DNA from: a virus | Strand: one strand, 5' to 3' | DNA: 34,612 nt | Virus record (IMG/VR): IMGVR_UViG_3300046665_000412 | Location: 1-34,612 of that record | In this document: positions 15,602 through 21,597 of the stretch, one piece after another | How positions within the stretch are numbered: the first letter of the stretch is position 1 | How the letters are laid out: every line of letters starts with the position of its first letter | Position numbers and translations under genes: made by a program | The notes under the pieces: model-generated | The model's database searches: none | Told to the model about the DNA's origin: nothing | The model's input: only the letters and a program-made list of their open reading frames with translations

Positions 15602-15849
15602 GCAGAAAGAAGCTAACCGAAGCCTGCACATTTGCGATGCGCTACGTCGCCGAAGGCAACAGCGAAATCTATAACCGCACCGTCGCCGCAAACCTGATCG
15701 TCGTCGCGGCATTGTTTCCGCACTTCGTGACGATCTCCCGCGATCGACCAGCCAACGCCGCCGGCGCCCGGCCACTTCTCGCCGCAGCCCTCACGCCGCG
15801 CGGCCACGATTTCATCACGCCCCGCAAATTGCGCCGCGCGCATCAATAG
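15598..15849 (+). CDS. Early protein, unknown
   Basis: The 83-residue product begins MSRKKLTEACTFAMRYVAEG, has a central hydrophobic segment (NLIVVAALFPHFVTI) and ends in a basic RKLRRAHQ. ATG 15598 overlaps the upstream stop. No family is recognised; the hydrophobic segment is short for a membrane helix. Confidence 0.6.
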   Translation: MSRKKLTEACTFAMRYVAEGNSEIYNRTVAANLIVVAALFPHFVTISRDRPANAAGARPLLAAALTPRGHDFITPRKLRRAHQ

Positions 15850-15913
15850 CAATCGCAGACACCGCGCGCACCGGCGCGGAATGACCCCGGCGCATCACAC
15901 AGGGAAAGCCACC

Positions 15914-16705
15914 ATGACCCGACACGAGACGTTTACCTTCGACAACCTCAAAGACTTCATCAACGCGCTCGGCGACGCGCATCCGCAAGCACGCGGGCCA
16001 ATCACGATCTCAGCCAATCTCGCCAACGTGATCAGCGCAACGCTCAACAGGATGTCCGCGAATCTCGCCTTCGACATCCGACAGCTCGGCGAAGCAATCG
16101 CCGCCGGCGACTGCCCGGACTGCCGCGCGGACTTCTTTGAGCGACATTTCGGCAACGCCGCCCGAACCGTCGGCATGATGCACGAAAGCGGTGCGGCCAT
16201 CGCCAAAACCCGCACCGACTTCGACGACATGATCAAGCTGGCGAACAAACTGGCCAAGCCGGCCGGCGGCGCCGGGGCCACAACGCTCGCCGCCGGCGAC
16301 ACCGAAGGCGCCGTGAAGCTGTATGCAGAACACGACACCCTTGCGCGCGACTTGTTCAAGCTCAATCCCGAGAACGATCGTGACGGCCCGGCGCACGTGC
16401 GCATCCACAAGCGCGCGGACGCGATCAACGGCATGCTTTCGAATGCAGGCTTCCAAACACCCACTACCCGCGCGACCATCGATCGCCGGATGCAACAGCG
16501 CCGCGATCACCTTCGAAACGACTACGCGAATGTGAAGGCCAGCGTTGCCGACATTCAAGCCGTGTCATCGTCGCGCGCGCTCAACACCGAGGAAGTGGCA
16601 GACCTTACCCGGCTGCAACAGCGCGAAATCGATATCTATACCGACGTGACGGCCCTTGGCGGCGTCATGATGCAACCGGCGTCGCCGGCGCGCAAAGCGA
16701 GCTAA
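15914..16705 (+). CDS. Larger early protein, mostly helical, unknown
   Basis: The 263-residue product is mostly helix. It contains a CPDC motif at about residue 70 (AAGDCPDCRADFFERHFGN), a glycine/alanine-rich hinge near 125, and long charged helices in the second half (RRMQQRRDHLRNDYANVKAS, LTRLQQREIDIYTDV). ATG 15914 is preferred to 15881 because AGGGAAAG lies upstream. No known domain is recognised. It is the last gene before the hairpin and the xis/int pair. Confidence 0.7.
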   Translation: MTRHETFTFDNLKDFINALGDAHPQARGPITISANLANVISATLNRMSANLAFDIRQLGEAIAAGDCPDCRADFFERHFGNAARTVGMMHESGAAIAKTRTDFDDMIKLANKLAKPAGGAGATTLAAGDTEGAVKLYAEHDTLARDLFKLNPENDRDGPAHVRIHKRADAINGMLSNAGFQTPTTRATIDRRMQQRRDHLRNDYANVKASVADIQAVSSSRALNTEEVADLTRLQQREIDIYTDVTALGGVMMQPASPARKAS

Positions 16706-16713
16706 CGACGCCA

Positions 16714-16745
16714 GCGATCGGCGGCGAGCAACGGCCGCCGATCGC
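16714..16745. other. Strong hairpin between early genes and the xis/int module
   Basis: GCGATCGGCGGC (16714-16725) and its exact complement (16734-16745) form a 12-bp perfect stem with an eight-base loop. No T-run follows, so it is not a classical terminator. It lies 64 bp before the excisionase-like gene and could pause transcription or protect RNA. Confidence 0.6.
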
Positions 16746-16808
16746 ACCACCAAGGCCCCGACGGATGCAAGGCCCGTCACCCAAATTCGTTTTCAAGGCG
16801 CCCCGGCG

Positions 16809-17183
16809 ATGACGATCAAGCTCCACACCCTTGAGGAAACGGCCGCGATTTTCCGCGTGTCAAGGCGAACTTTCTCGGAATGGATCGCCGATAAGCCATT
16901 TTATCGGATGATCGGAAATCGTAAGCTTTTCACCGATCAGGACATTTCCCAGCTTTATGAGTTGATGACACCATGCCCCTCACGCTCAAATTCCGCCCCG
17001 ACCGCAAAAGCTACTACATCCGGGGCACGGTCCGAGGCGTCCACATCCGCGAGAGTTGCGAAACTGATGACTACGAAACGGCCGAAGCCTACCGGGCGAA
17101 ACGCGAATGGGAAGTCTTGCAAGGTACTGTCTTTGGCACAAAGCCGGAAAGCACGTTCCTTGAAGGCGTCGCCATCTATCTAG
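16809..17183 (+). CDS. Excisionase-like HTH protein overlapping the integrase out of frame
   Basis: The 124-residue product starts with a MerR/excisionase-type HTH (LHTLEETAAIFRVSRRTFSEWI, then MIGNRKLFTDQDISQLYELM, residues 1-55). It then switches to a basic, serine-rich tail starting TPCPSRSNSAPTAKAT. The tail is read from the same bases as the integrase N-terminus in another frame (overlap 16973-17183). I recall similar small HTH genes with a CPSSS-type tail over integrase starts in alphaproteobacterial phages, so the overlap may be real, though unverified. A likely role is control of integration direction. Confidence 0.7.
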   Translation: MTIKLHTLEETAAIFRVSRRTFSEWIADKPFYRMIGNRKLFTDQDISQLYELMTPCPSRSNSAPTAKATTSGARSEASTSARVAKLMTTKRPKPTGRNANGKSCKVLSLAQSRKARSLKASPSI

Positions 17184-18085
17184 AAAACGGCGGCGAGCGG
17201 CGGTTTTTGCAGCCGCTCATTGATCACTTCGGCTCGACGCTTATCAGCAAGATCAATCAAGCCGCCATCGACGCAGCCGCCATTAAAATCTACCCCGGCC
17301 TCGCGCCGGCGACACTCAGCCGCCAGCTTTACACACCAGTTGCGGCCGTGATCAACCGCGCAGCCCTTGCAGGAATCTGCTCACCGATCCGCATCACGCG
17401 CCCCAAGGCGCCCAAGGGGCGCGTGCGCTGGATCACGCATGACGAAGCTCGCCGGCTGATCGAGAGCGCGGCGCCGAACCTTCGGCCACTGATCGCCTTC
17501 CTGCTTTTCACCGGCGCCCGCATCGGCGAGGCCCTATGGATCGATTGGCGCTGCATCGACTTGCAGCGCGGACAAGTGCAATTCCTCGACACCAAGAACG
17601 GCACCGATCGCGGCGTGCCGCTGCATCCCGAGGCGATCGCCGAGCTTGCCGCCCTGCCGCATCGCGAGGGCTGTGTATTCCGCAAGGAAGGCCGCGCCAT
17701 TCGCGGCCACAACTCAGGCGAGATCATCGGCTATGAAATCGGCGAGCCTTACGCGCCGCTCAATGAGGACGATGATCGTGACGTGTCGGCCGGCTCGCGC
17801 ATCAAGAAAGGATTCAAGGGCGCATGCACCCGCGCGAAGATCCTCGACTTTAGCCCGCATGACTGCCGGCACACATGGGCAACGTGGCACTATCAAGAGA
17901 ACCGCGATCTCAACATGCTGATGCACCTCGGCGGCTGGTCAACGCTGCAAATGGTGCTGCGCTATGCACACGTGAACGTCGCACACGCGGCGCCGTCGAT
18001 TACAGCGATGCCAAGCATTCGCGGAACATCGATACCTGGCCCCGTTGTGCCACTCAACGAAACCGAGGAGAGGAAAGCCAAATGA
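16973..18085 (+). CDS. int: Phage integrase, tyrosine recombinase
   Basis: The 370-residue enzyme recombines attP with the host attB. The N-terminus is an arm-binding type region (LKFRPDRKSYYIRGTVRGVHI), then a core-binding helical part (about 80-145). In the catalytic domain the expected residues are visible: R183 (TGARIGEAL), K208 (DTKNG), H296 and R299 (SPHDCRHTW), W322 at the His/Trp position (HLGGWS) and Tyr331 (RYAHV). All catalytic positions are intact. The start follows the excisionase-like HTH in a different frame. The probable attachment core, a tRNA-Val 3' end, lies about 2 kb downstream at 20054-20116. The next gene starts by an ATGA overlap. Confidence 0.95.
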   Translation: MPLTLKFRPDRKSYYIRGTVRGVHIRESCETDDYETAEAYRAKREWEVLQGTVFGTKPESTFLEGVAIYLENGGERRFLQPLIDHFGSTLISKINQAAIDAAAIKIYPGLAPATLSRQLYTPVAAVINRAALAGICSPIRITRPKAPKGRVRWITHDEARRLIESAAPNLRPLIAFLLFTGARIGEALWIDWRCIDLQRGQVQFLDTKNGTDRGVPLHPEAIAELAALPHREGCVFRKEGRAIRGHNSGEIIGYEIGEPYAPLNEDDDRDVSAGSRIKKGFKGACTRAKILDFSPHDCRHTWATWHYQENRDLNMLMHLGGWSTLQMVLRYAHVNVAHAAPSITAMPSIRGTSIPGPVVPLNETEERKAK

Positions 18086-18375
18086 GCGAGACACGAGACG
18101 TTTTCGGCGCCGGCTTGCGCGTCGGCTTCACCCTTGCCGCCGTCAACCTTGCCCGCGATCACGGCGAGGACGTGACAGCCCGCGCACTCCTCGACGGCGC
18201 CGGCTACACGCTGGCGATGATCGAGGCCGACGGCCACGACGACGACGATCTCACGCTCATCCGCGCGATGTTTTCGGACACGCCGCCGGCGCCCCAAGAG
18301 GCTTACCGGCTCGACGGCATCGAGCGCCGCGTGATGCTGCAACTGGCAGGAGGGCGCCCGAGCAATGACCACTGA
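18082..18375 (+). CDS. Early protein, unknown
   Basis: The 97-residue acidic product begins MSETRDVFGAGLRVGF and contains LARDHGEDVTARALLDGAGY, an acidic cluster (DGHDDDDLTLI) and a final helix (GIERRVMLQLAGG). I do not recognise it. It is joined to the integrase by an ATGA overlap, which is unusual because integrase would then be co-expressed with the downstream early genes. Confidence 0.6.
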   Translation: MSETRDVFGAGLRVGFTLAAVNLARDHGEDVTARALLDGAGYTLAMIEADGHDDDDLTLIRAMFSDTPPAPQEAYRLDGIERRVMLQLAGGRPSNDH

Positions 18376-18622
18376 AACATTCATGGTGTATCCGCCCGAG
18401 GTGAAAGCCCTCATGGCACTCCTCAACGAGGAGATCGCCCGATATCGCACCGGGACCGCCAAGCAATGCGAGCAACTGCCGCCGGCGATCGCAAGGAAGA
18501 TCACAGATCAACTGGAATACGATCTGGCGCCGCTGTACGGCGAACTTATGAAACTTGAACTCCTCGGCACACCCGCGATGCTCGTGACCCTGCCATCGCT
18601 TTTCGCAAAGGACGTGCGGTGA
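18365..18622 (+). CDS. Early protein, unknown
   Basis: The 85-residue helical product includes PPEVKALMALLNEEIARYRTG and LAPLYGELMKLELLGTPAML and has no recognised domain. It overlaps the upstream gene by 11 bases and the next start by four. Confidence 0.6.
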   Translation: MTTETFMVYPPEVKALMALLNEEIARYRTGTAKQCEQLPPAIARKITDQLEYDLAPLYGELMKLELLGTPAMLVTLPSLFAKDVR

Positions 18623-18969
18623 CGACAGAGCGACAGATCACAGCCGCACACCTCGCAGCGCCCATCACAGCCAGAGCCTTGCGCGCGCGAGCCGCGAAGG
18701 CCACAGCGCCGCACCAGGCCGACGCCAAGGCCCTCGACTTGGAAGCCGCCGAGCAGATCGAGCGGCTTCTGCGGATTCTGGATGGGATCGAGCCGGGCAC
18801 GCTCGCAAACTCGATCGCCGATCAGATTGAGCAGTGGCAAGACCTTGGCCCCGAAATGCACCTTACGCGAGATCGCGACGCAAGCGTGGCCGGCGTCGAG
18901 ATCAAGCCCGAAGGCCGAACCGCACTCACGAACATCATCAGTCAGCAACTCGGAAAGGCCCCACGATGA
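18619..18969 (+). CDS. Early protein, unknown
   Basis: The 116-residue alanine-rich helical product contains LEAAEQIERLLRILDGIEPG. It starts at GTG 18619, overlapping the upstream TGA, and its own stop overlaps the ASCH gene start. No family is recognised. Confidence 0.6.
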   Translation: MTTERQITAAHLAAPITARALRARAAKATAPHQADAKALDLEAAEQIERLLRILDGIEPGTLANSIADQIEQWQDLGPEMHLTRDRDASVAGVEIKPEGRTALTNIISQQLGKAPR

Positions 18970-19487
18970 CGGCACCCACGAGCTACGAACAGCAAGGTAC
19001 CAGATATGACGCCGCCGCCGTCGGCTATGAGCGCCAAGGCCGCGCCGTCAATACGTTCCCCGCCATTGCACTATCGGTGCGCCAGCCTTGGGCATGGGCA
19101 ATCATCCATGCCGGCAAAGACATCGAAAACCGTAGCTGGCAACCGAACAACCTCGGCATTCGCAAGCGCGGCCGCGTCGCGATCCACGCCTCGAAAGGCA
19201 TGACGCGCGCCGAGTATGCCGACGCGGCCGCCTTTATGAAGTCGATCGGCATCACATGCCCGACGCCCGGCGAGCTATCGTTTGGCGGGATTGTCGGCAG
19301 TGCCGAGATCGTTGACGTGGTGCGCCACCATGACAGCCCGTGGTTTTTCGGGCCGCTCGGCCTCGTGCTGCGCAAGCCCGAGGCGACATCATTCGCGACG
19401 GCCGCCGGCCAACTCGGCTTTTTCCGATGGGAGAAACCCGCGCTTCAACCCGCACCGGCGCCGGCGGCGCGAGGTGCATTGTTCTGA
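18966..19487 (+). CDS. ASCH-domain protein
   Basis: The 173-residue product carries an ASCH (PUA-like) domain over about residues 35-160. The opening ALSVRQPWAWAIIHAGKDIENRSW is diagnostic, followed by RGRVAIHASKGMT, then GGIVGSAEIVDVV and WFFGPLGLVLRKPE. ASCH domains bind RNA or act on modified nucleosides; some are amidohydrolases of N4-acetylcytidine. Phage copies are common, but their role is mostly unknown. ATG 18966 overlaps the upstream stop (ATGA). The longer upstream frame is arginine-rich and looks non-coding. RNA-related activity is inferred from the domain alone. Confidence 0.85.
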   Translation: MTAPTSYEQQGTRYDAAAVGYERQGRAVNTFPAIALSVRQPWAWAIIHAGKDIENRSWQPNNLGIRKRGRVAIHASKGMTRAEYADAAAFMKSIGITCPTPGELSFGGIVGSAEIVDVVRHHDSPWFFGPLGLVLRKPEATSFATAAGQLGFFRWEKPALQPAPAPAARGALF

Positions 19488-19497
19488 AAGCCCCGCG

Positions 19498-19779
19498 ATG
19501 ACGAACACGGTTGACACCTACTTCGGCCCTCGGATGATCCACTTTTCATTTCTCCGCGACGGCATGGCCGGCGATCCGTTTTTCCAGCCCGACATGGCCG
19601 AGCCGGATCGCTGGCAACAGGCGCACAAGGTCGGGATGCGCCGCGCCCGGCGCGGGCGCTACCGGCCGCGCCTGAAACCATCGTTACCGCCACCGCGCCG
19701 GGCATGGCCAGCCAGCGCCTACCGTCCCAAATCCGCCCCGGCCTATGCCGCAACACTCTTTCGAAAGGCCCCGCGCTGA
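19498..19779 (+). CDS. Small basic protein, unknown
   Basis: The 93-residue product has an N-terminal TYFGPRMIHFSFLRDGMAGD and a very basic, proline-rich C-terminus (RRARRGRYRPRLKPSLPPPR). It could bind nucleic acid but shows no known fold. The stop forms a TGATG junction with the next gene. One copy of the arm-site-like repeat (19723-19740) lies inside this gene. Confidence 0.55.
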   Translation: MTNTVDTYFGPRMIHFSFLRDGMAGDPFFQPDMAEPDRWQQAHKVGMRRARRGRYRPRLKPSLPPPRRAWPASAYRPKSAPAYAATLFRKAPR

Positions 19780-19988
19780 TGGCAATTTTTCCGCAAGAAA
19801 TGGTCGACTCGCTATTCGATCGGACACGGGCGCAGGCCCTCGACGATCTTCAGACGGAGTATGATGCGGCGGCCTCCTCAGCCGCCCGCGATCGCATCAA
19901 GCGCGCCATGATGTTCATCGCCGGCCCGATCCTGCCAGAGCCAGCGGACGGCAGCGTTTCGCGTCCAATATTGCCCTGCGTTGACTAA
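19779..19988 (+). CDS. Small early protein, unknown
   Basis: The 69-residue product begins MAIFPQEMVDSLFDRTRAQA and continues as a charged helix (LDDLQTEYDAAASSAARDRI), then IKRAMMFIAG. I do not recognise it. It is the last gene of the rightward early operon; the attachment region starts right after its stop. Confidence 0.6.
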   Translation: MAIFPQEMVDSLFDRTRAQALDDLQTEYDAAASSAARDRIKRAMMFIAGPILPEPADGSVSRPILPCVD

Positions 19989-20053
19989 CCCGCCCCAAAT
20001 CCGCCCCGGCCCTCGGGGCGCCCCGTGAAACCGCAACGGGAACAACGCGGTAG

Positions 20054-20116
20054 CGTGGGGCACCTTATCCCTTCACACGGGAGAGGTCCAAGGTTCGATC
20101 CCTTGTGCGCCCACCA
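20054..20116 (+). other. attP: Phage attachment site: 3' part of a tRNA-Val(CAC)-like gene
   Basis: The sequence contains an anticodon loop TTCACAC (anticodon CAC), a T arm CAAGG-TTCGATC-CCTTG, a 3' acceptor strand TGCGCCC, a discriminator A and an encoded CCA at 20114-20116. The matching 5' acceptor (GGGCGCA) is absent at the correct distance, so this is not a working tRNA. Phages that integrate in tRNA genes carry exactly this 3' part to restore the host gene. Because phage genes flank it on both sides, it is better called attP than attL or attR. The left limit is approximate. Confidence 0.75.
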
Positions 20117-20119
20117 TCC

Positions 20120-20145
20120 AAAGCCCTGCAAATGCAGGGCTTTTT
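20120..20145 (+). terminator. Intrinsic terminator after the tRNA fragment
   Basis: AAAGCCCTGC / GCAGGGCTTT (20120-20129 with 20134-20143) forms a 10-bp stem with a four-base loop and a T-run. It follows the CCA end by four bases, as in host tRNA genes, and may belong to the region shared with the host. Confidence 0.8.
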
Positions 20146-20229
20146 CGTTTCCGGGGTAGAACGAAAAGGGTGCGGTTTCCGGGCAATAATGGGGATAATT
20201 GGGAACGAATACGCCCCAAATCCGCCCCG

Positions 20230-20452
20230 CCCGATTCCGCAATTCCGGTATCTAGGTGCCATTTTCGGCATTTTTGCATAGCTCAATGCTGCTTTTTTGA
20301 GAAAGCCTTGAGCAACCAAGCACTTAGGCAAGATCGCCCGACAGGCGCCACGAGCGCAGCCGCAAACGGACACGCCGCCGGGCAAGCCGGGCGGCGCGAA
20401 TAGCATCGGAGCATGACGGCACACCTCGGCGCCGCCGGGGCGCCCCGGTGCG
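20230..20452. other. Right part of the attachment region without a convincing gene
   Basis: Short open frames occur on both strands, but they read through the tRNA fragment or lack ribosome binding sites and protein-like composition. No regulatory signal was recognised here beyond the repeats to its left. Confidence 0.4.
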
Positions 20453-20644
20453 TCAGCTAATGGCGAGATAGATCAGGAAGCCGGCGGCCGCGACAAACAC
20501 CAGATTGCCGAGCCAGCCGAGGCCACGGGCAGCGCCGCGATCGAGTCGGGCCACAGCGCCAGCCGGAAGCCACCAACGCGTCAGGACCCGGAGAGCGGTC
20601 CACAGAATGCCGGCGGCGAGGAGTGCGAGGAGAGCGAATGTCAT
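20453..20644 (-). CDS. Small two-helix membrane protein, unknown
   Basis: The 63-residue product has two hydrophobic segments (MTFALLALLAAGILWTAL and LGWLGNLVFVAAAGFLIYLA) with a basic loop between them. It would sit in the inner membrane. No strong ribosome binding site precedes ATG 20644. It is divergent from the palindrome promoter at 20673 and lies next to the attachment site, where lysogenic-conversion genes often sit; that role is only a possibility. Confidence 0.5.
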   Translation of the reverse strand: MTFALLALLAAGILWTALRVLTRWWLPAGAVARLDRGAARGLGWLGNLVFVAAAGFLIYLAIS

Positions 20645-20672
20645 GGCCGGAATCTAGCGCAAGAATCTGCGC

Positions 20673-20701
20673 TTGACATCTAGTGCATAATGCACTATCT
20701 A
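20673..20701 (+). promoter_or_regulatory. Promoter with palindromic operator TAGTGCATAATGCACTA
   Basis: A -35 TTGACA (20673-20678), a 17-bp spacer and a -10 TATCTA (20696-20701) form a good sigma-70-type promoter. A perfect 17-bp palindrome (20681-20697) fills the spacer, so a bound regulator would block RNA polymerase. A conserved leader segment follows (20711-20737). The same module recurs at 21518. Confidence 0.75.
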
Positions 20702-20747
20702 AAATGCAGCCGAGCGCGATTGTGCGCAGGCGATCGGAGATCTTCCC

Positions 20748-20996
20748 ATGCGAAAGCCGCGCAAAGTCAGGACACCCGCCCCGCTCGCAAAGATCGATAC
20801 ACCGCTACACCGAAACGGCGCTTACTTCGCGCTCGGCGCCAACGAAACATTATTGGAGCGCCTGCACAGCAACCTCGACATCGGAACACCGGCGCATCGC
20901 GCTCTTGCTGCCGAGATCCGCCATCACGTCGCATGGCTCAACGCAAAGATCGCGGAAATCGACGCCAAAGCGGCCGCGAAGGGCGGCGAGCAGTGA
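20748..20996 (+). CDS. Small protein of the first palindrome-controlled operon, unknown
   Basis: The 82-residue product has a basic N-terminus (MRKPRKVRTPAPLAKI), then helices including ALGANETLLERLHSNLDIG and EIRHHVAWLNAKIAEIDAKAA. A GGAG ribosome binding site lies eight bases upstream. It is the first gene after the promoter at 20673-20701. No family is recognised. Confidence 0.65.
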   Translation: MRKPRKVRTPAPLAKIDTPLHRNGAYFALGANETLLERLHSNLDIGTPAHRALAAEIRHHVAWLNAKIAEIDAKAAAKGGEQ

Positions 20997-21139
20997 ACCG
21001 CCCCACCCTTTCGCCCGTCGAGATCGCACACCGCCGCGATCGCCTGATCGACATCGCATGCGCCGCCGGCGCCCTCGTGATCTCAACCGCGATCGCCGTG
21101 CGCGCGATCCTCACCATGGCATCGGAGCTGATGCCATGA
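20993..21139 (+). CDS. 48-residue membrane peptide, unknown
   Basis: A short frame from GTG 20993 begins MNRPTLSPVEIAHRRDRLID, followed by a hydrophobic helix (IACAAGALVISTAIAVRAIL). The start overlaps the upstream stop (GTGA) and the stop overlaps the next ATG, so it is embedded in the operon. It should be a single-pass inner membrane peptide. Function is unknown. Confidence 0.6.
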   Translation: MNRPTLSPVEIAHRRDRLIDIACAAGALVISTAIAVRAILTMASELMP

Positions 21140-21291
21140 CGGCGCAATGGCTTCTCATCGTCTACAGCCACGAGATCAGCATCACGCCGTTCAAACGCTA
21201 CGCCGACGCCCTCGCGGCGTTTCGCGCGATCGAGGCCGGCGGCGACTTTCGCGCCGCGCTGGCCCGCCAAATGATGGCGACAAATCCTTGA
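21136..21291 (+). CDS. 51-residue protein, unknown
   Basis: The product begins MTAQWLLIVYSHEISITPFK and ends with RAALARQMMATNP. The start overlaps the upstream stop (ATGA). A strong terminator follows directly, so it closes the three-gene operon of the 20673 promoter. The sequence looks like a small beta-strand plus helix domain; no family is recognised. Confidence 0.6.
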   Translation: MTAQWLLIVYSHEISITPFKRYADALAAFRAIEAGGDFRAALARQMMATNP

Positions 21292-21294
21292 ACA

Positions 21295-21320
21295 GGCCCG
21301 GCCATCGCGCCGGGCCTTTT
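21295..21320 (+). terminator. Intrinsic terminator of the 20748-21291 operon
   Basis: GGCCCGGC / GCCGGGCC (21295-21302 with 21309-21316) forms a perfect 8-bp stem with a six-base loop, followed by TTTT. It starts three bases after the last stop. Confidence 0.85.
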
Positions 21321-21517
21321 ATGAAGATCGAGGCCGGCGTGAAAATCTATCAAGCCGTCGGAACGTCGTCTTATGCATGAGGTGACAAGGCGGCCGGAAA
21401 CGGCCGCCATCCTCGCAGCGCGGCGCGGTGGCGCGTTTAATACGACACTCGGGACATCGACACCGCGACACATCAACGACGGCCACGCAGGGCCGGCTTT
21501 TTTGTGCGTAACCCTCA
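21321..21517. other. Intergenic region with two hairpins, possible small RNA
   Basis: No convincing gene is present. A perfect 8-bp hairpin with a GAAA loop lies at 21389-21408 (GGCGGCCG / CGGCCGCC). A terminator-like hairpin CGGCC / GGCCG with a T-run ends at 21503. The block sits between the terminator at 21295 and the promoter at 21518. The only open frame (from ATG 21374) runs through the second hairpin and the promoter and has no ribosome binding site. Confidence 0.4.
21480..21503 (+). terminator. Weak intrinsic terminator upstream of the second palindrome promoter
   Basis: A 5-bp stem CGGCC / GGCCG (21480-21484 with 21491-21495), a GC step and six T in a row form a terminator-like signal. 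It would insulate the promoter at 21518-21546. Confidence 0.5.
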
Positions 21518-21546
21518 TTGACGACTAGTGCATTATGCACTATTCC
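21518..21546 (+). promoter_or_regulatory. Second promoter with palindromic operator TAGTGCATTATGCACTA
   Basis: A -35 TTGACG (21518-21523), a 17-bp spacer and a -10 TATTCC (21541-21546) carry a perfect palindrome at 21526-21542. It differs from the copy at 20681 only at the central base. The leader at 21557-21583 nearly repeats the one at 20711-20737. The -10 is weaker than in the first copy. Confidence 0.7.
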
Positions 21547-21597
21547 ACAGACACGCCGAGCGCGATGGTGCGCAGGCGATTCGAAAAGGGTTTTGGA

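Larger units (their letters stand above)
19723..20229. repeat. Three direct copies of CGCCCCAAATCCGCCCCG, candidate integrase arm sites
   Basis: The 18-bp repeat is exact at 19991-20008 and 20212-20229, with a third copy differing by one base at 19723-19740. All have the same orientation. Two lie left and one right of the tRNA-like core (20054-20116), as arm-type integrase sites do around attP. Tandem ATAATNGGG at 20186-20203 could be excisionase-type sites. Function is inferred from layout only. Confidence 0.6.

Noticed and set aside
20041-20116. Intact tRNA-Val gene
   Set aside because: The 5' acceptor strand and a proper D arm pairing with the 3' TGCGCCC are absent at the right distance, so only the 3' part is present.
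19985-20424. Open frames across the tRNA fragment on the minus strand
   Set aside because: They read antisense through the T arm and anticodon loop, giving the well-known spurious peptides that arise from tRNA genes; no ribosome binding site or protein-like composition was seen.
21374-21529. 51-residue open frame between the two palindrome promoters
   Set aside because: It has no ribosome binding site and runs through a terminator and into the promoter.
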